The notes under the pieces were generated by a model that ran no database searches, was not told the DNA's origin, and saw only the letters and a program-made list of their open reading frames with translations. DNA of 64,000 nucleotides from Flavobacterium sp. (lineage in GTDB: Bacteria > Bacteroidota > Bacteroidia > Flavobacteriales > Flavobacteriaceae), in contig NZ_JAIXRZ010000051.1 of the NCBI RefSeq assembly GCF_027484945.1, positions 16,906 to 80,905 on the forward strand. The letters run 5' to 3'. This document shows positions 1 through 10,898 of this stretch, piece by piece; the first letter of the stretch is position 1, and the number at the start of each line of letters is the position of its first letter. A program made the position numbers and the translations under genes.

Positions 1-2
1 CA

Positions 3-716
3 TCAAATGTGACGATGGAGACCGAAATCCCTGCGATTTTTAGAGCAAGAGAATCCTTGTTGTCCGAACGTTTTTCATTTCATAGCAGTCGAATGCGAAT
101 GAAAAAAGTCACTCAAGAAGAATTAGCCGCAATGGATGCGATGAGCTTGAAGTGCGCTACGGAATTGTCAGACGCTCATGTGGATGTAATGGGCTATGCT
201 TGTCTAGTAGCCATTATGAGCATGGGGCGTGGTTATCATTGTGTATCTGAAGTAAACTTGCACCAAGAAACTATAGCAAATGGCTTCCCTACACCTATTG
301 TGACTTCAGCAGGTGCATTAATTAATGGTTTACGTGTATTGGGCGCACAACAAATCTCGATTATCACACCTTATATGCGTCCTTTAACCGACAAAGTAGT
401 CGACTATATAGAGCATCAAGGTATAAAAGTTAAGCAAAGTATTGCGTTAGAAATTCCAGACAACTTAGAAGTAGCTGCTCAAAATCCTTTGAATTTGCTC
501 GAAATCTACAAACAATTGGATTTAACCGATGTGGATGTTTTGGTAGTTTCGGCATGTGTTCAAATGCCTTCACTAGAAGCTATTGATTTAATTCAAGCGG
601 AGTGTGGAATTCCTGTAACTTCTGCAGCGGTATGTACCACTTACGAAATGATGAAAAAACTAGGAATCGAAGCGCGATCTTCAATTGGTGGTGAATTGTT
701 AAGCGGGAAGTACTAA
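3..716 (+). CDS. Maleate cis-trans isomerase / Asp-Glu racemase family protein, 5'-truncated by window edge
   Basis: Frame is open to the window edge, reading SNVTMETEIPAIFRARE, which resembles the family N-terminal (P)SSNxTMExE motif; two catalytic-type Cys regions (GYACLVAIMS, VVSACVQMPSLEAID). The annotated GTG start at 9 is probably internal. Confidence 0.8.
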   Translation, partial: SNVTMETEIPAIFRARESLLSERFSFHSSRMRMKKVTQEELAAMDAMSLKCATELSDAHVDVMGYACLVAIMSMGRGYHCVSEVNLHQETIANGFPTPIVTSAGALINGLRVLGAQQISIITPYMRPLTDKVVDYIEHQGIKVKQSIALEIPDNLEVAAQNPLNLLEIYKQLDLTDVDVLVVSACVQMPSLEAIDLIQAECGIPVTSAAVCTTYEMMKKLGIEARSSIGGELLSGKY

Positions 717-726
717 TAATAAAAAC

Positions 727-755
727 AAAAAAGCCTGAATTACTTCAGGCTTTTT
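727..755. terminator. Bidirectional intrinsic terminator
   Basis: AAAAAAGCCTGAA-TTAC-TTCAGGCTTTTT inverted repeat between convergent genes. Confidence 0.85.
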
Positions 756-758
756 CCG

Positions 759-2768
759 TTACCATATTGTTATACGTTCACTTTCAGGAAGGTACATTTT
801 TTGTCCAGGTTGCACATTAAATGCTTTATAAAATTCAGTACAGTTCATTAATGGTCCATTAATTCTGAATTTTGCAGGTGAATGTACATCCTGTATCACT
901 TGTTGCATTAAATATTCTTTGCGGGCATTGACCATCCATGCATAAGCATAGGATAAGAAATAGCGTTTTATCGGACTAAGTCCACTAATTTTTTCATTGT
1001 TTTGGTATTGTTTTGTTTTCTTAAACGCTTCTAATCCCATAACAACACCGCCCAAATCAGCAATATTTTCACCTTGTGTGGCTTCGCCATTTACATGTTT
1101 TCCATTTACAACTTCAAAACGATTAAAAAGTGCCACTATGGCTTTCGTTTTTTGGGTAAATTTTTCATAATCCGACGGAGTCCACCAATTGTTTAAATTA
1201 CCATTTTCATCATACTGACTCCCTTGATCATCAAATCCGTGGGTAATTTCATGACCAAATGTAGAACCGCCAATGATTCCATATAAAACGGCATCATCGG
1301 GCATTCTTCCCTCAAATCCAGGGACAATTATATTACAAGCCGGAACACAAATTTCATTATTACTTGGATTATAATAGGCATTATAGGTTTGTGGATACAT
1401 TCCCCACTCCTTGCGATCTACCGGTTTACCATACTTTTTAACCATGTAGTCATATTCCCAAACTTTAATTGCCATCGTATTTTGACAATAGGCATTAGGA
1501 ACAATTGTAATTGAAGATAAATCTTTCCATTGATCAGGATAACCCACTTTCATCACTATTTTTTGGAGTTTACTAAGCGCCTTAACCTTAGTTTCCGCAC
1601 TCATCCAATCCAATTTTTTTATACGTTCAGCATAGACGTCACGTATCGAATTACCAATCTCAAGTAATTTTTCTTTAGTCCCTTTGGGCAAATATTCAGC
1701 TACATAAACTTGACCGATTAATTCACCCAGCGATTCATCGGTTTGTTGAACCACTCGTTTCCATCTTGGCTTCTGAACTTTCACACCATTCATTACTGTT
1801 CCATAAAAGGAAAAATTTTGTTTTTCAATTGAAGAACCTAAAAATTCAGCATACGTGTTAACTAAACTCCATTTCAAATACAATTTCCAATCAGCTACTG
1901 AAAATGTAGTTAACGTTTGATCTAACCCTCTAAAAAACTCGGGTTGCCCAACAATAACAGAATCCACCTTTTGAATTTTTAATTTCGGAAAAACCAAATT
2001 CCAATTGATATGTGGTGTTAACGTATTCAATTGGGAGATAGACATTTTATTATAATTTTTTTGTGGATCACGAAGCGCTTCTAGTTTGCGTGAATGTTTG
2101 GCCAATGCCGTTTCTAATTTCATTAGTGCAGATGCTGAACCTGAAATTGAGCTCAATTGTAGTATTTTAGATAGATGTGCAACGTATGCTGAGCGAATTT
2201 TCATTGAGGCCGGATCTGAATTTAAATAATACTCTTGTTGCCGTAATCCTAATCCTCCTTGCTGAAGAAATAACGCATTTTTTGAACTTATTTTATCATC
2301 TTGTCCAACATAAAAAGCAAATCCAGGAGCTGCACCAAGGGTATGTAGTCGGGCCATATTTTCGTATACCGCTTGCGTATCTTGAATAGCATCAATTGTA
2401 TTCAATTCGTGTTGCAATGCTTTTATTCCCACTTGATCAATGGCCACACTATCCATCCCAGATCTGTAAAAATCGCCTATTTTTTGCTTGTTCGAGCCTA
2501 CTTTATGTTCTTCATCAGCAGCTTTTTCACATATAGACTTGATTTGGTTGTTGATTGTATCTTGAATAATTTGAAAAATACCATTACTCTTTTCTGATGC
2601 TGGAATTGGATTGGATTTAATCCAACCTCCATTTGCATACGAAAAGAAATCATCACCGGCAACTATTGTTGTATCTCGATGGGAAACTATTGGATCAAGT
2701 ATATCTTTAGGTGTACAACTCACCAAATGAATGAAAACGAAAAGAAGTCCAAAAAATAATTTTTTCAT
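759..2768 (-). CDS. M13 family (neprilysin/PepO-like) metallopeptidase, lipoprotein
   Basis: HEITHGFDDQG zinc motif, downstream ENIADLGG, lipobox-like LVSC after an N-terminal signal. Confidence 0.93.
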   Translation of the reverse strand: MKKLFFGLLFVFIHLVSCTPKDILDPIVSHRDTTIVAGDDFFSYANGGWIKSNPIPASEKSNGIFQIIQDTINNQIKSICEKAADEEHKVGSNKQKIGDFYRSGMDSVAIDQVGIKALQHELNTIDAIQDTQAVYENMARLHTLGAAPGFAFYVGQDDKISSKNALFLQQGGLGLRQQEYYLNSDPASMKIRSAYVAHLSKILQLSSISGSASALMKLETALAKHSRKLEALRDPQKNYNKMSISQLNTLTPHINWNLVFPKLKIQKVDSVIVGQPEFFRGLDQTLTTFSVADWKLYLKWSLVNTYAEFLGSSIEKQNFSFYGTVMNGVKVQKPRWKRVVQQTDESLGELIGQVYVAEYLPKGTKEKLLEIGNSIRDVYAERIKKLDWMSAETKVKALSKLQKIVMKVGYPDQWKDLSSITIVPNAYCQNTMAIKVWEYDYMVKKYGKPVDRKEWGMYPQTYNAYYNPSNNEICVPACNIIVPGFEGRMPDDAVLYGIIGGSTFGHEITHGFDDQGSQYDENGNLNNWWTPSDYEKFTQKTKAIVALFNRFEVVNGKHVNGEATQGENIADLGGVVMGLEAFKKTKQYQNNEKISGLSPIKRYFLSYAYAWMVNARKEYLMQQVIQDVHSPAKFRINGPLMNCTEFYKAFNVQPGQKMYLPESERITIW

Positions 2769-2779
2769 AATAATGTTTT

Positions 2780-3793
2780 TTATAAAACTTGACTATCGGC
2801 TGCCATTTCGCGATAAACCATAGCTGAAATCTGTTTTATCACTTCTGGAAGCGAATTAAAACTTGTACCTTTAGTCATTACTGTAATCAAATACGTACGG
2901 TTATTTAGATACACAAGCGCGGTTTCATGCAATTGTTTTTCTAGTGCATCTCCAGCTTCTCCAAATTTATGTGAAAATTGAATTGAATTGGGCAAACTTG
3001 CTGCAATTCCCAATTTAAAATCCGATTGCGTTAACAAAAAAGTAGCATATTCAGAGTCATCCGCTGTTAGATAAGAACCATTATAAAGCGCTCTCATAAA
3101 AATAGAGATGTCTTTTACATTTACTGGATAATCTGATGCATTCCAATCGGGAGCAGTTAAACCTAAGTCCGTAAACACTTTTTTAAATAACGCAACATCA
3201 ATGATCGAATTTAAAATATACGTGGCATTGTTGTCTGAATGAACAATCATGTATTTTAATAACTCACGTACCGAATACGACTGCCCTAATTGAATCGATT
3301 TTGTAGTATAAATTGGCTTTTTATCCGTTTCTAATTTTTGGTTAAAAAGATATTTTTTATCCAATAAGCCCGGATTCAATTCGTTCATCTTTAAAAAGGT
3401 GATTAATTCCGGTATTTTTAATAAGGAACCCGGCTTATACTGTTCGTTTGGATTCAGCGCACACCAACCGTTATTTTCATATTCTCGAATGTAAACCGAA
3501 GCTGAAGTTAGTACCCCTTTATTTTTAAATTCTTGAATAACTTGCTCTAAGGATTGTTTTATTGAGGAGAGTTCAGACGCTTCATTTTCTGAATCAACCA
3601 ACAAAAGTGGCTTAATAAATTTGTATCCATTTAACCGTTTTACTTGAAATTCCTTATGCGCTGTTACATTGTTTTCACTGGATTGAGTAGGTTCAAAAAA
3701 ATATGTAGCTACAATATAAGTCCCTAAGATAGAAACAAATACAACAATAGGTATATATTTAACTTTCAGCTTATAATTTAAAATTCGGGTCAT
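2780..3793 (-). CDS. Membrane-anchored serine hydrolase, class A beta-lactamase/PBP-like fold
   Basis: SxxK (PGSLLKIPE), SDN (VHSDNNATY) and KxG-like (SHKFGEAG) motifs in the right order; N-terminal TM segment. Start placed at the internal Met (MTRILNYK); the ORF track extends to 3889. Confidence 0.8.
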   Translation of the reverse strand: MTRILNYKLKVKYIPIVVFVSILGTYIVATYFFEPTQSSENNVTAHKEFQVKRLNGYKFIKPLLLVDSENEASELSSIKQSLEQVIQEFKNKGVLTSASVYIREYENNGWCALNPNEQYKPGSLLKIPELITFLKMNELNPGLLDKKYLFNQKLETDKKPIYTTKSIQLGQSYSVRELLKYMIVHSDNNATYILNSIIDVALFKKVFTDLGLTAPDWNASDYPVNVKDISIFMRALYNGSYLTADDSEYATFLLTQSDFKLGIAASLPNSIQFSHKFGEAGDALEKQLHETALVYLNNRTYLITVMTKGTSFNSLPEVIKQISAMVYREMAADSQVL

Positions 3794-4005
3794 TTTTGAG
3801 AAATTATATAAAAACGCCAAATGTATAGGTATTAAATTGAAAAAACAAAGCGAAAATGAAATTAAATTTGTTAATTTATCAATTGACAAAAAATAGGATT
3901 ATTTACTTTTTTATAAAGAAAATAGAAAAAAATAATACTGTAAGAAATACTAAAAGGATTCACAAATTCGTTAAACAAATAGTAACTTGCAGCAAATTTG
4001 CATCT

Positions 4006-5583
4006 ATGAATAGCATAAAAATACTTTGGGTTGATGATGAAATCGATTTACTAAAACCCCACATTCTTTTTCTTGAGAAAAAAAATTACCAGGTCACAAC
4101 ATGTAACAACGGTCGTGATGCATTGGATATATTTAACGATCAGAATTTTGATATTGTGTTTTTGGATGAAAATATGCCGGGAATATCGGGCTTGGAAGTC
4201 CTATCCGAGATGAAAGAAAAAAAATCCACTCCAGTAATTATGATTACCAAAAGTGAGGAAGAATACATTATGGAGGAAGCGATTGGCTCTAAAATTGCCG
4301 ATTATTTAATCAAGCCCGTCAATCCAAATCAAATTTTATTGAGTTTAAAAAAGAATTTAGATCATTCCCGATTGGTTTCAGAAAAAACAACCTTAGATTA
4401 TCAAAAGGAATTTCGCAAAATCGCCATGGATATGGGTAGTGCCAATTCGCATGAAGATTGGATAGAGGTTTATAAAAAATTGTTGTTCTGGGAAATTGAA
4501 CTTGAAAACACGGAAGATTCCAACTTAACGGGTATTTTGGAATCTCAAAAACAAGAAGCCAACTCCCAATTCGGAAAATTCATTGAACGAAATTATGAAG
4601 ATTGGTTTGCTAGCCCTGTTCGCCAAGGTTCAGGCAGCCCCGATAATGAAAAACCAATACTATCGCACACGCTTTTTCGAGAATTGGTTGTTCCCGAATT
4701 GGTTAAAAAGGAAAAACCGGTACTCTTTATCGTAATTGATAATTTGCGCTATGACCAATGGAAGGCAATAGAAGCATCAGTAAATAGTTATTATAAAGTT
4801 GAAAAAGAAGTGCCCTATTATGCAATACTTCCAACGGCTACACAATATGCTCGTAATGCTATTTTTTCAGGGTTATTACCACTAGAAATGGAAAAGCAAT
4901 TTCCTCAATATTGGAAAAATGATACAGACGAAGGTGGAAAAAATAATTTTGAAGCCGAATTTCTTACAGCACATTTAAAACGTTTAGGACTGAATATAAA
5001 ACAGGATTATTTTAAAATTACCAACTTTCAATCAGGAAAAAAGTTAGCTGAAAACTTTCGCGGATTAAAAGACAATCAACTCGTAACGGTTGTATATAAT
5101 TTTGTAGATATGCTATCACATGCCAAAACCGAAATGGATGTGGTTAAAGAACTAGCAGCCGATGATAAAGCCTACCGTTCCTTAACCGTGAGTTGGTTTA
5201 AAAACTCCCCACTTTTAGAAATTATTCAACAAGCACAAAAATTAGGGTTCAAACTTATAATAACTACAGATCACGGCACGATAAACGTTAAAAATCCAAG
5301 TAAAGTAATTGGAGACAAAAACACGAGTTTAAATTTGCGGTACAAAACCGGTCGAAGTTTGACCTATGAAGACCGTGATGTTTATGCAGTGAAAGATCCA
5401 AAAAAAATAGGACTTCCCGCAATTAACATGAGTAGCTCCTTTATTTTTGCAAAAAACGATTTATTTTTGGCCTACGTAAACAATTATAATCATTACGTTA
5501 GTTTCTACCGCAACTCCTACCAACACGGTGGAATTTCATTAGAAGAAATGATTGTTCCGTTTATTGTGTTAAATCCGAGATAA
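4006..5583 (+). CDS. porX: PorX-type response regulator: REC receiver domain plus PglZ/alkaline-phosphatase-like domain (type IX secretion two-component system)
   Basis: N-terminal receiver (ILWVDDEIDLLKPHILFLEKKNYQV, FLDENMPGISGLE, KPVNP) fused to a PglZ-like domain (LFIVIDNLRYDQWKAIE, TATQYARNAIFSG, TTDHGTINV, YQHGGISLEEMIVPF). Start moved from 3856 to the ATG at 4006. Confidence 0.92.
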   Translation: MNSIKILWVDDEIDLLKPHILFLEKKNYQVTTCNNGRDALDIFNDQNFDIVFLDENMPGISGLEVLSEMKEKKSTPVIMITKSEEEYIMEEAIGSKIADYLIKPVNPNQILLSLKKNLDHSRLVSEKTTLDYQKEFRKIAMDMGSANSHEDWIEVYKKLLFWEIELENTEDSNLTGILESQKQEANSQFGKFIERNYEDWFASPVRQGSGSPDNEKPILSHTLFRELVVPELVKKEKPVLFIVIDNLRYDQWKAIEASVNSYYKVEKEVPYYAILPTATQYARNAIFSGLLPLEMEKQFPQYWKNDTDEGGKNNFEAEFLTAHLKRLGLNIKQDYFKITNFQSGKKLAENFRGLKDNQLVTVVYNFVDMLSHAKTEMDVVKELAADDKAYRSLTVSWFKNSPLLEIIQQAQKLGFKLIITTDHGTINVKNPSKVIGDKNTSLNLRYKTGRSLTYEDRDVYAVKDPKKIGLPAINMSSSFIFAKNDLFLAYVNNYNHYVSFYRNSYQHGGISLEEMIVPFIVLNPR

Positions 5584-5589
5584 TCGAAT

Positions 5590-6000
5590 ATGGAAGTTAT
5601 TTTTTCTCTCGAAGAAATCGAACGTATAGCAAATGAAGTTGTAGCTCAAAATCCACATAAAGTCATTATTTTCAAGGGACAAATGGGCGTCGGGAAAACA
5701 ACTTTAATCAAAGTATTGGCGGCTATTTTGGGCGTAAAAGACACGATAAGCAGTCCAACCTTTTCTTTAGTTAACGAATACAAAGTTTCTGAAAATCAAA
5801 ACGTTTATCATTTTGATGTTTATCGTTTACAATCAGAATCCGAAGCATTAGATATGGGAATCGACGAGTATTTATATTCGGGACATTGGTGCTTTATTGA
5901 ATGGGCCGAAAAGATACCCAATCTCTTACCTGATTTGTACACAACAATTAATTTGGAACTACTCCCCGACGGAAAAAGGAAATTGACATTGCACCATTAA
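5590..6000 (+). CDS. tsaE: tRNA (adenosine(37)-N6)-threonylcarbamoyltransferase complex ATPase subunit TsaE
   Basis: FKGQMGVGKTTLIK P-loop, SSPTFSLVNEY, YHFDVYRL, EWAEKIP. Confidence 0.95.
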   Translation: MEVIFSLEEIERIANEVVAQNPHKVIIFKGQMGVGKTTLIKVLAAILGVKDTISSPTFSLVNEYKVSENQNVYHFDVYRLQSESEALDMGIDEYLYSGHWCFIEWAEKIPNLLPDLYTTINLELLPDGKRKLTLHH

Positions 6001-6037
6001 GTGAAATTTTATACTTTTAGGAGAAAATAACAACGGT

Positions 6038-7231
6038 ATGCCCTTAACCCCTTTCAGTCCAGAACAATTGATTCCTCAAGAGGAAAAACTTGAGATATCC
6101 CGACATAAAAGTGAATTATACATTGGGATTCCAAAAGAAACCAGCTACCAAGAGCGACGAATTTGTTTAACACCTGATGCGGTGAATTCATTAACTGCTC
6201 ATGGTCATCGCGTTCTAATTGAAGCTGGCGCTGGGTTGAGTTCGAGTTATCCCGACAATGAATATCTCGATGCTGGAGCCGAAATTACCAATGATCCAAA
6301 AAAAGTGTTTGGCTGCCCAATGTTACTCAAAGTAGAGCCACCTACCCTAGCAGAAATCGAATTGATTCAGCCCGGTACTATACTTCTTTCTGCACTCCAA
6401 ATTAAAACACGTAAGAAAGAATATTTTGAAGCATTAGCAAAGAAAAAGGTTACAGCACTAGCTTTTGAATATATTAAAGATGAAGACGGGTCTTATCCTG
6501 CCGTAAAATCATTAAGTGAGATTGCAGGTACCGCATCAATATTAATCGCGGCAGAATTGATGATTAACAATGTTTTCGGAAAAGGATTGTTATTTGGAAA
6601 TATTAATGGCGTACCCCCTACCGATGTCGTGATTATTGGTGCAGGAACTGTAGGTGAGTTTGCCGCACGAACGGCTATTGGCTTGGGTGCTAATGTTAAA
6701 GTGTTTGACAATTCAATTACTAAACTACGTCGTTTGCAAAACAATTTAAGTCAGCGCGTTTTTACATCAACTATCGAACCTAAAGCGCTGCAAAAAGCGT
6801 TACGCCGTTGTGATGTTGCTATTGGGGCTATGCGTGGTAAAGACCGATGTCCTGTTGTTGTTACAGAGCCTATGGTTGAATTAATGAAAAAAGGTGCAGT
6901 CATTGTAGATGTGAGCATTGATACTGGAGGATGTTTTGAAACTTCTGAAATTACAACCCACGAAAAGCCAACGTTCATCAAAAATGACGTCATTCATTAT
7001 TGCGTCCCCAATATTCCTTCGCGGTATTCAAAAACGGCTTCGCTTTCAATAAGTAATATTATTCTACCTTATCTTTTGCAAGTTGCCGATGATGGTGGGA
7101 TGGAAAATGCATTACGCATTAGTAAAGGTTTAAAAAATGGAGTTTATTTCTACCATGGAATATTAACCAACAAATCCATAGGTGATTGGTATGATTTACC
7201 CGACAGCGATATAAATTTAATAGTCTTTTAA
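6038..7231 (+). CDS. ald: Alanine dehydrogenase
   Basis: GIPKETSYQERRICLTPDAV, NAD-binding VVIIGAGTVGEFAARTAIGLGANVKVFD, HYCVPNIPSRYSKTAS. Confidence 0.9.
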   Translation: MPLTPFSPEQLIPQEEKLEISRHKSELYIGIPKETSYQERRICLTPDAVNSLTAHGHRVLIEAGAGLSSSYPDNEYLDAGAEITNDPKKVFGCPMLLKVEPPTLAEIELIQPGTILLSALQIKTRKKEYFEALAKKKVTALAFEYIKDEDGSYPAVKSLSEIAGTASILIAAELMINNVFGKGLLFGNINGVPPTDVVIIGAGTVGEFAARTAIGLGANVKVFDNSITKLRRLQNNLSQRVFTSTIEPKALQKALRRCDVAIGAMRGKDRCPVVVTEPMVELMKKGAVIVDVSIDTGGCFETSEITTHEKPTFIKNDVIHYCVPNIPSRYSKTASLSISNIILPYLLQVADDGGMENALRISKGLKNGVYFYHGILTNKSIGDWYDLPDSDINLIVF

Positions 7232-7271
7232 ATACGACCTCTTTTTCAATACTTTTTTTTAATCATCAATT

Positions 7272-7667
7272 ATGAAGTTTTATCAACGCCTTGCTTATTA
7301 TAGTTTCGGAGTCCTTTTAGGTGCTATTTTTGTTGGATTTGTTCTCAATGGAAAAGGAGCACGTTGTAGTTATTTTCCAAATGAACGAGTACTTAACAAC
7401 ATCCGTACCAAGCCGCTTAAATACAGCTTGGAAGCCTCACGAAAACTAGAAGAAGATTGGATTGATAGTTTGGATATCAAAAACACCTTGCGCTATGGCG
7501 ATGTTGACTTTGACAAAAGCAATATCAAAATGCAAGGAGGAAAATTGTACGTTATTGATGGCTTTACCTCAAAAAAAGATACAATTCAATTGCGTATCAT
7601 CAATTATGAAACCCGAGCCGTTCTGGAAGATATTATACGTATTAAATCTAAAAAAAATCGATCATAA
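7272..7667 (+). CDS. Hypothetical membrane-anchored protein (possibly the DUF4258-type family seen in flavobacteria)
   Basis: Single N-terminal TM; own ORF immediately upstream of a strong terminator. Confidence 0.65.
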   Translation: MKFYQRLAYYSFGVLLGAIFVGFVLNGKGARCSYFPNERVLNNIRTKPLKYSLEASRKLEEDWIDSLDIKNTLRYGDVDFDKSNIKMQGGKLYVIDGFTSKKDTIQLRIINYETRAVLEDIIRIKSKKNRS

Positions 7668-7669
7668 AA

Positions 7670-7693
7670 AAACGCCTTCAAATGAGGGCGTTT
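7670..7693. terminator. Intrinsic terminator between convergent genes
   Basis: AAACGCCTTC-AAAT-GAGGGCGTTT stem-loop preceded by A-tract and followed by T-rich sequence. Confidence 0.75.
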
Positions 7694-7697
7694 CTTA

Positions 7698-8738
7698 TTA
7701 TTTTATGAATTCAACTTTATGTGTTTCCTTACTGTTGACACTATCGAAAAAGCCTTGCTCATTCATCCAATCGTCACTAAACACTTTACTCATATAACGG
7801 GATCCGTGATCGGGAAAAATAACAACCACATTACTTTCAGCCGTAAACTCTCCTTCTTCTGCAAATTGTTTTACTGCTTGAATTGCAGCACCTGAAGTAT
7901 AACCTACGAACATTCCTTCTGTTTTTGCAATCTCTCGAGCCATATGGGCACTATCTTCATCACTTACTTTGATAAATTTATCAATTACATCAAAATCGGT
8001 TGCGGTAGGAATTAAATTTTTACCCAAACCTTCAATTCGATAGGGATAAATTTCAGAAGCATCAAATTCTTTTGTCTCGTGGTATTTTTTCAAAACAGAA
8101 CCAAATGCATCCACACCTAAGATTCGTATTGCAGGATTTTTCTCTTTTAAAAAACGTGCAGTCCCCGATATTGTTCCTCCTGTACCACTACAAGCAATTA
8201 AATGGGTAATCTTACCCCCCGTTTGTTCCCAAATTTCAGGACCGGTACTTTTATAGTGCGCGTCTATATTTAAATCATTAAAATATTGATTAATATAAAC
8301 CGAACCTTTGGTTTCTTCATGTAAACGCTTAGCTACAGAATAATAGGAACGATCATCATCGGCAGCTACATGTGCAGGGCAAACATAAACCTTAGCTCCC
8401 ATGGAACGCAACATGTCAATTTTATCTTTTGAAGATTTAGAACTAACCGCCAAAATGCATTCGTATCCTTTGATGATACTGACCATTGCTAAACTAAAAC
8501 CTGTGTTTCCAGAAGTAGTTTCAATGATGATATCTCCCGGTTTTAAAATACCTTTTCGTTCGGCTTCTTCAAGAATATATAAGGCAATTCGATCTTTGGT
8601 GGAGTGACCCGGGTTAAAAGCTTCTACTTTTGCGAAGAAGTTACCTAAAAAGTCTTCGGTAATTCGGTTTAGTCGAACTAACGGCGTGTTTCCAATCAAC
8701 TCAAGGACATTATTATAGGCTTTTATTTCTTCTTTCAT
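7698..8738 (-). CDS. PLP-dependent cysteine synthase / cystathionine beta-synthase family protein
   Basis: [39 protein letters not shown]. Start taken at the internal Met ([11 protein letters not shown]) rather than 8831; a minus-strand -7 element lies upstream. Confidence 0.92.
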   Translation of the reverse strand: MKEEIKAYNNVLELIGNTPLVRLNRITEDFLGNFFAKVEAFNPGHSTKDRIALYILEEAERKGILKPGDIIIETTSGNTGFSLAMVSIIKGYECILAVSSKSSKDKIDMLRSMGAKVYVCPAHVAADDDRSYYSVAKRLHEETKGSVYINQYFNDLNIDAHYKSTGPEIWEQTGGKITHLIACSGTGGTISGTARFLKEKNPAIRILGVDAFGSVLKKYHETKEFDASEIYPYRIEGLGKNLIPTATDFDVIDKFIKVSDEDSAHMAREIAKTEGMFVGYTSGAAIQAVKQFAEEGEFTAESNVVVIFPDHGSRYMSKVFSDDWMNEQGFFDSVNSKETHKVEFIK

Positions 8739-8797
8739 AAAAAATAAATTTGCATTTGAAGGTCCATCATCTGAAGTATACACCCCCACAAACCTTG

Positions 8798-8805
8798 CAA
8801 ATTTA
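8798..8805 (-). promoter_or_regulatory. Bacteroidota-type -7 element (TAAATTTG on minus strand)
   Basis: CAAATTTA on plus strand, about 60 bp upstream of the chosen cysteine synthase start. Confidence 0.5.
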
Positions 8806-8820
8806 ATAAATAATTTTAAA

Positions 8821-10878
8821 CTAGCTTTCAATTTTTTCCAAATCCAACAAAAAAGCGAACTCTTTTGCTACCTCTTTTAAGGCCTCAAAACGGCCCGATG
8901 CACCACCATGACCGGTATCCATATTGGTATCAAGAAACAGGTAATTGGAGTCAGTTTTTAATTCCCGTAACTTGGCGACCCATTTGGCCGGTTCCCAATA
9001 CTGCACTTGCGAATCATGGAGCCCCGTTGAAATATACAAATGCGGATACTCTTGTGCTTTAACATTATCATAGGGTGAATAGGATAACATATAATCATAG
9101 TATATTTTTTCATTTGGATTGCCCCATTCATCATATTCTCCAGTAGTTAACGGTATCGTATCGTCCAACATCGTTGTGACCACATCGACAAATGGAACCT
9201 GAGCAATTACTCCTTTATACAATTCTGGATTGTGATTAATAATTACCCCCATTAGTAATCCACCAGCCGATCCACCTTCGGCATATAAATGTGCAGCAGT
9301 AGTATATTTTTCATCAATTAAAAATCGGGAACAGTCGATAAAATCCGTAAACGTATTCATCTTGTGCAACATTTTACCGTTTTCATACCATGTGCGACCA
9401 AGATCTTCACCCCCACGGATATGTGCAATTGCATAAATAAAGCCTCGATCGAGCAAACTCAAACGAGTCGACGAAAAATAAGGCTCAATGGTTACTCCAT
9501 AGGATCCATAAGCATACTGCAAAAGCGGATGGGTACCATTTTTTTTAGTTGTTTTATGATAAACCATCGAAATAGGAATTTTCACTCCATCACGCGCTGT
9601 GGCCCAAACCCGTTCTTCTATATAATTTGACTTATCAAACTTACCCCCTAAAACCGCTTGTTCTTTTAAAACTTTTTGCTCTTGGGTAACCATATTAAAG
9701 TCAATTACAGAAGCTGGAGTAGCCAATGATTGATAGGCATACCGTAAAATTTCCGTATCAAAATCCAAATTGGTTGTTGTATACGCAGTATAGGTTTCAG
9801 ACTGAAAGGGTAAATAATAATCTTGACTGCCATCCCACCGCATAATTCGAATCTTATTTAAACCCTCCGAGCGTTCAGAAACAACTAAAAAATCGCTAAA
9901 CAGATCAATACCTTCCAACAACACCTCTTCGCGGTGCGGTAAAACATCGACCCAATTTTCTTTGGTAGTTTTTGTTTCTGGAGTTTTCATCAATTTGAAA
10001 TTAGTAGCGCCCTCAAGATTAGTGACTATATAAAAATGAGAACCATAATGCGATACTGAGTATTCCAAACCGCGGGTTCGTTTTTGAAATAGCGAAAATG
10101 CGGCTGTTGGAGTATTTGCTGGTAACAATTGGTACTCTGAAGTTAGGGTGCTTTCTGAAGCAATTATAATGTATTTACGCGATTTGGATTTGTATAAGGA
10201 CACATCAAATGTATCGTCATCTTCAAAATAGACCCTAATATCCGAACTTGGATCAGTGCCTAATTCATGGCGGTAAATTGAAGCAGCGCGCAACGTTTTT
10301 GGGTCTTTTCTACAATAAAACAAATACTTTCCACACGACGACCATGTGCCACCCGCGGTGGTATTTTCGATTTTATACGGTAAAATTTCTCCGGTAATTA
10401 AATTTTTAATTTGAATAGTATATTGACGGCGTGAAACCGAATCAATACCAAATGAAACCCACTGATTATCTTCACTTATACTCATACCCGAAAGCTGAAA
10501 ATAGCTATGCCCTTCTGCTAAAACATTACAATCAAAAAGCAGTTCTTCTTTTGCATCTACAGATTCTTTTTTTCGTGTATAAATAGGGTAATCTTTTCCA
10601 CTTTCAAAACGAGTACTGTATATATAACCATTATAAAGATAGGGTACCGATGCATCGTCTTCTTTTATGCGACTTTTCATCTCGGTATACAAATCATCTT
10701 GCAAAACTTTCGTAGGTGCGGTCATCGCTTGATAATACTCATTTTCAGCATTCAAATAAGCAATGACTTCTGGATTTTCGCGATCATTCAACCAAAAATA
10801 ATCATCAATACGAACGTGATTGTGTATTTCGAGAGTTTGGGGATTTTTTTTTGCTTTTGGCGGTTGCGGCTTATTCAT
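8821..10878 (-). CDS. S9 family prolyl oligopeptidase / oligopeptidase B-like serine peptidase
   Basis: Catalytic [46 protein letters not shown]-terminal Asp/His regions ([27 protein letters not shown]). Confidence 0.94.
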   Translation of the reverse strand: MNKPQPPKAKKNPQTLEIHNHVRIDDYFWLNDRENPEVIAYLNAENEYYQAMTAPTKVLQDDLYTEMKSRIKEDDASVPYLYNGYIYSTRFESGKDYPIYTRKKESVDAKEELLFDCNVLAEGHSYFQLSGMSISEDNQWVSFGIDSVSRRQYTIQIKNLITGEILPYKIENTTAGGTWSSCGKYLFYCRKDPKTLRAASIYRHELGTDPSSDIRVYFEDDDTFDVSLYKSKSRKYIIIASESTLTSEYQLLPANTPTAAFSLFQKRTRGLEYSVSHYGSHFYIVTNLEGATNFKLMKTPETKTTKENWVDVLPHREEVLLEGIDLFSDFLVVSERSEGLNKIRIMRWDGSQDYYLPFQSETYTAYTTTNLDFDTEILRYAYQSLATPASVIDFNMVTQEQKVLKEQAVLGGKFDKSNYIEERVWATARDGVKIPISMVYHKTTKKNGTHPLLQYAYGSYGVTIEPYFSSTRLSLLDRGFIYAIAHIRGGEDLGRTWYENGKMLHKMNTFTDFIDCSRFLIDEKYTTAAHLYAEGGSAGGLLMGVIINHNPELYKGVIAQVPFVDVVTTMLDDTIPLTTGEYDEWGNPNEKIYYDYMLSYSPYDNVKAQEYPHLYISTGLHDSQVQYWEPAKWVAKLRELKTDSNYLFLDTNMDTGHGGASGRFEALKEVAKEFAFLLDLEKIES

Positions 10879-10898
10879 AAAATAATTTTTAATCCATG

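Noticed and set aside
4006-5583. PglZ-like domain, together with lon elsewhere in the window, as part of a BREX-type phage defence system
   Set aside because: PglZ is fused to a receiver domain in PorX architecture; lon is about 55 kb away and is a canonical full-length Lon; no BrxA/B/C, PglX or BrxL-like genes seen.
7462-7797. 111-aa ORF overlapping the hypothetical protein, a terminator and the cysteine synthase end
   Set aside because: Runs out of frame through a better-supported CDS and across an intrinsic terminator.
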